From: Fimenecus sp045655645
Lineage (GTDB): Bacteria; Bacillota; Clostridia; Oscillospirales; Acutalibacteraceae
Assembly (NCBI GenBank): GCA_045655645.1
Contig: JAZOPS010000032.1
Location: forward strand, 1-45,336
Direction of reading: 5' to 3'
Length of the DNA: 45,336 nt
In this document: one piece after another, positions 38,963-45,336 of the stretch
How positions within the stretch are numbered: the first letter of the stretch is position 1
Layout of the letters: each line of letters opens with the position of its first letter
Position numbers and translations under genes: made by a program
The notes under the pieces: model-generated
The model's input: only the letters and a program-made list of their open reading frames with translations
Database searches by the model: none
Told to the model about the DNA's origin: nothing

Positions 38963-41080
38963 TTACTTTTCTTGAGTTACATCTTTGTATGAACGGGCAC
39001 TGTATACAAAATCTTCTTCAACATCCAAATCATACATTTTCAGCAATGCTCTTATAAAGCAAACGCAATCAGATGCAGAAAAACCTGAACTGATATAAAT
39101 ACCAGTACCTTTTTTGAACTCAACATCACTTTTAACAATCTCTTTGTCATAAGAGAATGCTGGATTCAACCAGTTAGGGAAATTTTCGTTATTTTTCGCC
39201 ATTCTCTTTATGATTGAACTGTCTAAATCATATAACTTTTCAGCAACAGAACGAACCATAGCAGCAAAACTGTCTACTGCAACTCTTTCACCGAGCAACT
39301 CATAATAATTAACATACTTGTATGTTGCATTGCTTGGGTCAACCACTGTATATTCTTGATATCTTGGGTCTGTGAAATCAATCTTTTCAGTTGCTTCTTC
39401 AATTGGAAAGAGTTTAAGAATCACTTTAATTAATCTGTCAGCTCTATCCTTAATGGTATCTTCGTTCCATGTGTCCTTATCAAGAACATCATTGTAAAGA
39501 ATGGTAATGTGAGTTGGATGTTCAGGATTTTCAAGCATATTCTTCTTAACATCAAATGGCTTGTCACCTAACTCAGAATTGTAACCTGTAAGTGTGAGAT
39601 TGCCAAGTGTGTGCAAATATCTGTCATGCACTTGTTCCCAGTTATCACCCAACATATTCTGCCAAGCTTTTGAAAGATTTTTATTTTGAGGCATAATATG
39701 TTCAATACTTAATGTTGTAGTATCAATCTTTTCCTTGCCCTGATTTTCAACTGCAACAAGAAGGTATTTACAGAGGGCATTTTTTCTGTAAAGGTTCTTT
39801 TCTTTTAACGCAAGCGCAAAGGTATCATCTGACGGAATAGCATCCCTTGATGTTAACTGAGTCAGGAACGAAACAACTGCATCATAATAGTGCTGTTTGT
39901 TTTCTTGTTTGTTGAAAACACGCTTGTAAAGAGTTTTATAAAGACCTCTCAGGGAGTTTGAACTAATTTCACAAATAAGTCTGCGAATGCTGTAATTAAG
40001 GAGCATATGAAGAACCTTGGCTAATTCTTCTTTTCCAATTACTTTATCTTCATAATCATCAAAAACACTGAACAAGAACAAATACACTGTTGATTGCTTC
40101 AATCTGCGAAGCCCTTCAAGTGCATCGTTAACATCTTTACCGAGGCTATCATCACCTTTAAGGAAAATGTTATACTGTGTTGCATAGTGAAGCAACTCTG
40201 ACAACATCAACTCATTGGAGTAGTTCTGACTTCTGAAGAGATTTTTAAATTCATCGTACGCTTCTTTTTCACGGATAAATCCATCAAGTTTGAAGTGAAG
40301 GTAATCAAGGAAAAAGTATGGCAAATATTCATTACCAAGCATTTGTTCCATAACAAGCCAATAATCTTCATAAAGGCGGTCTTGGTCAACATCGGTCATA
40401 AGAACAAAGTTACGGATTTTGTCAGCAAGATTAAGTGGAACACCAGTAGAATTAATTCTCTCAAAAATTTCCTGTTCCTTGCCTTTTTCTTCTTCCTCCA
40501 ATTTAATCATTGCACATGAAAGATGCTCAATGCCATCATAAATTCTTTCAATAGTAAGGTTTTCATCTTTTTCCAGTGCTGATTTTATCAAACGGCAGAA
40601 TAAATCGTAGTTTTTATAAATACCGCTGGATTTATCCATCTTGTCAACTTGATTACCCATTAAATACAACAACTGTTTATTGTCGCTCTTAATAGGTTTA
40701 AGCTTCAGTTTACTGGACTCGTCAATGTTATATTGTTTAAACTTGTCCACATTGAATAGCACCGATGTGAGGGCATCTTTTTCTGCCTCGGTTTCTGCAA
40801 CATCTATCAGTGCTTTTATGAGTATGTAAATCGTTGTTAATCTCTGCTGCCCATCAATAATTACATAATAATCAATTTTATTTTCCGTCTTAAGCAAAGA
40901 ATAAACAACAGATCCCGTAAAATGATAACGGTCCATTTTATGAGCCTGAAGAATATCTTCAAATAATTTTTCACATTGCTCGGCAGACCACTCATAGTTA
41001 CGCTGGTAAACTGGAATAGAGTATTGCTTTAAATTTTTATTGATAAAATCATTTGTGAAACTACCTTTGTCTATCTTCAT
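38963..41080 (-). CDS. DUF262/DUF1524 protein (GmrSD-like, type IV restriction)
   Basis: 705 residues. The N-terminal DUF262 (ParB/Srx-like, GmrS) domain has PVYQRNYEW and the nucleotide-hydrolysis motif IDGQQR (D76-R80), with FERINSTGVPLN later. The C-terminal DUF1524 (GmrD, HNH-like) has SIEHIMPQ near 461 and HTLGNLTLTGYNSELGDKPF. GmrSD enzymes cut glucosylated hydroxymethylcytosine DNA of phages, and other family members (BrxU, SspE-like) target other modifications. A tail of about 110 residues follows. It has its own promoter (41113-41141). Confidence 0.92.
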   Translation of the reverse strand: MKIDKGSFTNDFINKNLKQYSIPVYQRNYEWSAEQCEKLFEDILQAHKMDRYHFTGSVVYSLLKTENKIDYYVIIDGQQRLTTIYILIKALIDVAETEAEKDALTSVLFNVDKFKQYNIDESSKLKLKPIKSDNKQLLYLMGNQVDKMDKSSGIYKNYDLFCRLIKSALEKDENLTIERIYDGIEHLSCAMIKLEEEEKGKEQEIFERINSTGVPLNLADKIRNFVLMTDVDQDRLYEDYWLVMEQMLGNEYLPYFFLDYLHFKLDGFIREKEAYDEFKNLFRSQNYSNELMLSELLHYATQYNIFLKGDDSLGKDVNDALEGLRRLKQSTVYLFLFSVFDDYEDKVIGKEELAKVLHMLLNYSIRRLICEISSNSLRGLYKTLYKRVFNKQENKQHYYDAVVSFLTQLTSRDAIPSDDTFALALKEKNLYRKNALCKYLLVAVENQGKEKIDTTTLSIEHIMPQNKNLSKAWQNMLGDNWEQVHDRYLHTLGNLTLTGYNSELGDKPFDVKKNMLENPEHPTHITILYNDVLDKDTWNEDTIKDRADRLIKVILKLFPIEEATEKIDFTDPRYQEYTVVDPSNATYKYVNYYELLGERVAVDSFAAMVRSVAEKLYDLDSSIIKRMAKNNENFPNWLNPAFSYDKEIVKSDVEFKKGTGIYISSGFSASDCVCFIRALLKMYDLDVEEDFVYSARSYKDVTQEK

Positions 41081-41112
41081 CTTTCATCACCTCATTTTTG
41101 ATGATTATAATT

Positions 41113-41141
41113 ATTATATCACTTGTAACAGAAACATTCAA
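41113..41141 (-). promoter_or_regulatory. Promoter of the DUF262 / deformylase / NERD operon
   Basis: TTGAAT (41141-41136), 17 bases, TATAAT (41118-41113) on the reverse strand; GAGGTGATG ribosome site before the ATG at 41080. Confidence 0.7.
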
Positions 41142-41314
41142 CAATCAGCCATAACTTATAGTCCGTAATTTTGTACTTGTTCATTCAATATTAATTAAAT
41201 ACAAATGATTACAATAATGTTGAAATTTATACCTATAGTTCAACTGCAAATTAATATCTTGCATACATAAACAACACTCATAGCCTTGAATTTATTATGC
41301 TTTTTTGTAACGTT

Positions 41315-41623
41315 TTACTGTAACTCCTGTAAAATCTGTTCCCTTGCATTATTTATTTCGTTTTGTAAATCTTCAATATATTCTTTACAAACCTCTTTGT
41401 AAAGTCCTTTTGTATATCCTTCTGCAACCGAATAATCTAACGCGATATCATTTTCGAGAATTAGTTGTAAAATTTTAGAAAACACTTTTTTTATATCGGC
41501 TTGGTTTGTTGCACTGTTTAATTTAATAACATATTCTTCTGGATGTTCATCATCTAAATAAAATATTAAAACATCCTCTTCACCTAAAACTGTTAACATA
41601 ACCTTAATCATTATTTGATTCAT
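41315..41623 (-). CDS. Small partner of the PHP-ATPase
   Basis: About 102 residues from ATG 41623 (start MNQIMIKVMLTVLGEEDVL), with GGAAGAG upstream; the open frame reaches back to 41659. It overlaps the end of the ATPase gene by 20 bases, so the two are coupled. Predicted beta strands first, then helices with a coiled-coil-like C-terminus (CKEYIEDLQNEINNAREQI). No family recognised. Size and coupling fit an adaptor, inhibitor or regulatory subunit of the ATPase. Confidence 0.65.
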   Translation of the reverse strand: MNQIMIKVMLTVLGEEDVLIFYLDDEHPEEYVIKLNSATNQADIKKVFSKILQLILENDIALDYSVAEGYTKGLYKEVCKEYIEDLQNEINNAREQILQELQ

Positions 41624-43727
41624 AAATACTCTTCCTTTCATAAAACGCTTCTTTTCCACCCTCTAAAGTGTGTAAACTTTCCGAAGTCCAACTCCTTACA
41701 TCGGTTTCATCTTCGATATTTACTAACTTATCATTAAATGGATTCCCTGTGTAAGTATAATAATTACCATTTTTATGTGCTCTAAAAACAGACATATATG
41801 GTAATGTTCTAACCGCAATGTTTGCATTGTGTGTTGCTATTACAACTGTTTTATTGCGTTGTGCCAAGTTGGAAAGTTGTGGTCGGATAATGGAGTCAAT
41901 ATAAGAATTCCCCATACCTAATTCAGGTTCATCTAAAAAATAAGCATCCACATCAGCTCTTAACAACTCTTGTAATAACAGAATTCCTTTTTCTCCATTT
42001 GATGGGGAGTATTCTTCGTCATCTTCAGTAACTATTTGTTTGGACAGTCCCAAAAAAGGTTTTAAGGAATCAATATTTTGTTCTCTGCAAAGTTCATTAA
42101 ATTCATCAACTGTTGTCGCTAATGCTTCTTGAGAAACTTTCTCACGAATTTCCTTTAACAACGAAATGACTCTTCTCAAATTGGTAATACCCACATTAAA
42201 TTCGTGTCTTGTTGATGCTTCCATTAGCATGCGATATCTTTTTCTAACATAAACTTTGCCTTTTTCTTCTATTTCACCTAAGTAACTTTTTTCACTGCGC
42301 TCCTTATTTTCAATATTTGAAAACAATTTATTTACTGATATTTGCAACTTAACCCTATTCATTGCATAATCAAAAAATCCTGTACTTGATGGTTTAGACG
42401 GACAATCCGAATTCCTATCCGCAATTTCTTTTATCTTATCGATTGTATAATTTGCAAGTTTTACAGCATAGATATCAATTATATCGGTTGATAGAAACTG
42501 TAAATTTTTATTTGATAATTTTGCCAGTATTCTCTTAATTTCATGCTCTTCATCTTCCAACAAGTAAAGAGACAAAGCAATTTTATTTAAACAATTCAAT
42601 ACCTTTTTTATATTGTTCTTGTCATCCAAGTATTGCTTATAGTTTTCAGGATTCCTATCTGGAATAAATGTCGCTTCAGTTATTTTCATGCTTCTTTTAT
42701 ATTTGTTATGGTCTTTTCTTTCATACCACTCTAAATATTTTACAAACGATGTTGGAGTTTCATCTTCCCAATCACGCAGATACTGAAAATCCGACTTGCA
42801 ATCTTCTACATCAATAATTGCTAAATCTCTTTCCATATCATTTGTTCTTAACACTTTTTTAAATTCATCATCTCTTTCGGCACCTAAATATCTACGACAA
42901 GATATTCCTTGAGCAATTAAATTTTCATACAATGATTTTATTATTTCACTTTTTCCTGTTCCCTTTTGACCAAAAACGATATTGATATCGTTGTATAATT
43001 TTAATTCCAAAGATACTGTTTTGTATGGTTTTGCAGTCAAGAAATATGATTTTTTCTTGTTTAACAAAGTTTCAACAACTACTGAATCTCTTTCAGATAA
43101 CAAACAAAACTGTGAAAAACTTTCAACAGGCAGTTTCAATTCAGCAAAAGTCAATTTTTCATATTCATTCCAATCTTTCACATCACTGCCAATTATAACA
43201 TTATAATTATGGTTTGCGAAAACTCCTAACGACCTATTGTTAGATGGTTCCCCAAAAATCCTTGATGGATTTCCAACCAATTCCACTAAATGTGTTTGGT
43301 CTTCTTCCGGAATACCATTCTTTTTATGTAAATGAGGAATATAAATAACATCACAATCATTCAATTTCTCATAAATACTTTCCACTTCTAAAAGACAAGT
43401 TTCTATATCTTTGCCATCATATAACGCTTTGATTTGCATGCTGAAATCTTCAACATTATTAGGATTAGCAACGACAATTAAATGATATTTTTTATTATTT
43501 AATCCATTAACATCAATTTCTATGCCTGGCCAAACTTGACAAAAATCACGCACCGCTTCTTTAAACTCGTTGTATTGCTCTATGTCAAAACTATTGTGAT
43601 TTGTTATTGCCACTATTTTAACATCCGCATTACTTATTTTTTCTTTAAACACATCAACGGTTACGTTTCTACCTGCGCCATCGCCATTTTTAATACTTTT
43701 TGTATGACAGTGTAAATCAATTTTCAT
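41604..43727 (-). CDS. PHP phosphoesterase - ABC/SMC-like ATPase fusion
   Basis: 707 residues. Residues 1-230 are a PHP domain (IDLHCHTKS with H6 and H8, AITNHNS, YIPHLHKKN, VIIGSDVKDW), whose members cut phosphoesters. Residues 235-680 are an ABC-type ATPase interrupted by a long helical insertion: Walker A FGQKGTGKSE near 255, signature SPSNGEKGI near 575, Walker B AYFLDEPE near 592, His switch ATHNANIAVR near 632. The ATPase half resembles the AAA_21/RecF-like and RloC/PrrC-type proteins of anti-phage systems; PHP-ATPase fusions of this kind are, I believe, named TrlF in databases. A nucleic-acid effector gated by ATP is likely. Confidence 0.82.
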   Translation of the reverse strand: MKIDLHCHTKSIKNGDGAGRNVTVDVFKEKISNADVKIVAITNHNSFDIEQYNEFKEAVRDFCQVWPGIEIDVNGLNNKKYHLIVVANPNNVEDFSMQIKALYDGKDIETCLLEVESIYEKLNDCDVIYIPHLHKKNGIPEEDQTHLVELVGNPSRIFGEPSNNRSLGVFANHNYNVIIGSDVKDWNEYEKLTFAELKLPVESFSQFCLLSERDSVVVETLLNKKKSYFLTAKPYKTVSLELKLYNDINIVFGQKGTGKSEIIKSLYENLIAQGISCRRYLGAERDDEFKKVLRTNDMERDLAIIDVEDCKSDFQYLRDWEDETPTSFVKYLEWYERKDHNKYKRSMKITEATFIPDRNPENYKQYLDDKNNIKKVLNCLNKIALSLYLLEDEEHEIKRILAKLSNKNLQFLSTDIIDIYAVKLANYTIDKIKEIADRNSDCPSKPSSTGFFDYAMNRVKLQISVNKLFSNIENKERSEKSYLGEIEEKGKVYVRKRYRMLMEASTRHEFNVGITNLRRVISLLKEIREKVSQEALATTVDEFNELCREQNIDSLKPFLGLSKQIVTEDDEEYSPSNGEKGILLLQELLRADVDAYFLDEPELGMGNSYIDSIIRPQLSNLAQRNKTVVIATHNANIAVRTLPYMSVFRAHKNGNYYTYTGNPFNDKLVNIEDETDVRSWTSESLHTLEGGKEAFYERKSIYESNND

Positions 43728-43770
43728 AATTTTTCATCTTCTTTCCTCTTTTATGAAACCCACTTATCCT

Positions 43771-43807
43771 TATTAATATTTAATCGTATTTTTTCATTAT
43801 TTTGTGA
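43771..43807 (-). promoter_or_regulatory. AT-rich upstream element shared with the MBL-fold gene
   Basis: Reverse strand TTGTCACAA, A-rich spacer, then ATACGATTAAATATTAA, nearly the same as at 25776-25812. It lies 43 bases before the PHP-ATPase start. Confidence 0.4.
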
Positions 43808-43950
43808 CAAAAATCTGCAAAATTCTTGCTATTTACTATTAATTCGAGTTAAAATATCCCTACCGATGGAAGGAGGGTTGATAATCGGTTTAGGCGTAAA
43901 AATCTAACAAATAAAGTTACGCAAATTTACAATTAAATAAGGAGGTAATG

Positions 43951-45336
43951 ATGATTACATCAGAACAGTATCGGCAGATACAGGAGTGTAAGAATGATGG
44001 GTTGACCATGGCGGAGACGGGTCGGCGGTTGCACATACCTGCGTCGGTGGTTAGGAACTGGTGGAGGAAGTCGGAAGAAGATTTCTACAAGTCTATGCGT
44101 GGCACGGTGTATGACTTGGACAACTACCGTCAGTACATGATTGAGCTGATTAAGGCTTGACCTACAATCACCAACACCAATTTGATGACGCAGTTGCGAG
44201 AGGAGTTTTCTGACTTTGATGCTACCTATTCCACATTCAACCGGTATGTGAAGAACCTGCGAGTTCAGGCGGGTTTGAGTCAACCGAAATGCATCCGTTG
44301 TATTCGTGATGACCAACCACCGGGGTATGAGGCACAGGTTGATTTTGGTGAGTACAAGATGCGAAACATGTACGGCAAAGAAACCAAGGTATATTTCTTC
44401 TGCATGGTGCTTTCGTACAGTCGTATGAAATTCGTGTACTTTTCAACAAAGCCTTTCACCGCTAAAACCGCTATTGAGGCACACAAATATGCTTTCAAGT
44501 ATTTTGGTGGTCGTCCACAGGTGATTATGTATGACCAAGACAAGGTTTTCATTGTTGCTGAAAGCTATGGCAACATCATTCTTGTTAAGGAATTTGATGA
44601 GTTTGTTAAGGATGTTGGCTACTCACTTTTCATTTGCAAAGGACACGACCCTAACACCAAAGGCAGAGTTGAAAACACGGTGAATGTGGTTAAGCGTGGT
44701 TTTCTTGATGGCAGGACTTACTACGGAATTGACAGGCTTAACTGTGATGCTCTTAATTGGCTTGACACCACCGGCAACAGCATTGTCAACGATTACACCA
44801 AGCGTACACCGAAGGAGTTGTTCCCCATTGACAACAAGGCTCTTGTTAAGGTTCGGTTCCAAGAAAAGCCACTTGTTCAAGTCCTTACAATGCACGCAGG
44901 GTTCGTTGAATTTCGTGATAATCGTTATGAAATGCCACAGGAAAACTTGAATGACGGTGAGCGAATTCGTGTTGAATTACAAGAGGACACTTTGCTTTTC
45001 TATGTTGCACTTACAAGTGATTTGATTTGCAAACACGCCCTTTGTAACGAAGTTGGTAGGACTATAAAACTACCGAAGGACAGAGTTCCACACCATAAAA
45101 TCGAAACGGATATGCTTCGGTTTTACAAGGACAACCCACTTGCAATTGAGTTCATTGCACAGTTGAAAATCATGCGACCGAGATACATACACAAACAGTT
45201 GCAACTACTGAAAAAGGCATCTGTTTTTTACACGGAAGGTCAAATGAATTCAGCGTTTGAGTACTGCATCAACACTTGTGAATGTACAACATTGGAATTG
45301 TTATCGTTCTTGATTTACAAGTATGGCAAGGACTCA
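43951..45336 (+). pseudogene. istA: IS21-family transposase IstA with in-frame stop, cut by the window edge
   Basis: The reading frame holds the IstA N-terminal helix-turn-helix (GLTMAETGRRLHIPASVVRNWW), then an in-frame TGA (44158-44160), then continues without any shift for 392 codons to the window end. The catalytic DDE domain is there: AQVDFGEYKM, MYDQDKVF and KGRVENTVNVVK give the two Asp and the Glu. GGAGG lies 5 bases before ATG 43951. Since the frame is intact apart from one codon, the stop is probably a recent point mutation, such as TGC (Cys) to TGA. The partner gene istB and the right end lie outside the window. The left end should lie within 43840-43940, but I cannot define its inverted repeat. 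Confidence 0.85.

Noticed and set aside
44623..44895. 90-codon open frame on the reverse strand inside istA
   Set aside because: Antisense shadow of a well-supported transposase frame with intact DDE residues.

Overview
The window is AT-rich, has short intergenic gaps and strong AGGAGG ribosome sites, and carries three T-box leaders plus a ZTP riboswitch. This points to a low-GC anaerobic Firmicute of the Clostridia, plausibly a gut or rumen Oscillospiraceae/Ruminococcaceae relative. Species cannot be told from the sequence alone.

Layout. 1-3.5 kb: the start of alaS, divergent from a LytS/YesM-type sensor kinase and its response regulator. 3.6-8.4 kb: a formate / one-carbon operon (pflB, pflA, fhs) behind a complete promoter, ZTP ('pfl motif') riboswitch and terminator. 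8.5-21.3 kb: three consecutive T-box units, each with its own promoter. From the Stem I alignment I read their specifier codons as Ile (AUC), Val (GUA) and Leu (CUC). Each unit holds one acyl-CoA synthetase: two are XRE-cupin-synthetase fusions and one is a TIM-barrel-synthetase fusion. The valine unit also encodes a four-subunit branched-chain 2-oxoacid:ferredoxin oxidoreductase (vorDBAC), and the leucine unit a LeuA-like protein that has lost its metal-binding histidines. T-boxes switch genes on when the cognate tRNA is uncharged. The best reading is therefore a starvation-induced route that activates isovalerate, isobutyrate and 2-methylbutyrate and reductively carboxylates them to the 2-oxoacids of Leu, Val and Ile.

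21.4-24.3 kb: an XRE-desulfoferrodoxin fusion, tRNA-Pro(UGG), two small proteins, a second XRE/zinc protein and a frameshifted P-loop kinase. 24.4-27.7 kb: a metallo-beta-lactamase/membrane-protein pair and small accessory genes, including a LexA-box-controlled run of tiny ORFs.

27.7-43.7 kb: a defence-like island. It holds a type I restriction-modification operon with a eukaryotic-like Ser/Thr kinase and an unknown protein between hsdS and hsdR, a NERD nuclease, a peptide deformylase homologue, an SRA-HNH type IV nuclease inserted with a duplicated def 5' end, a DUF262/DUF1524 (GmrSD-like) protein, and a PHP-ATPase fusion with a small overlapping partner. The right edge is an IS21-type istA with an in-frame stop, cut by the window end.
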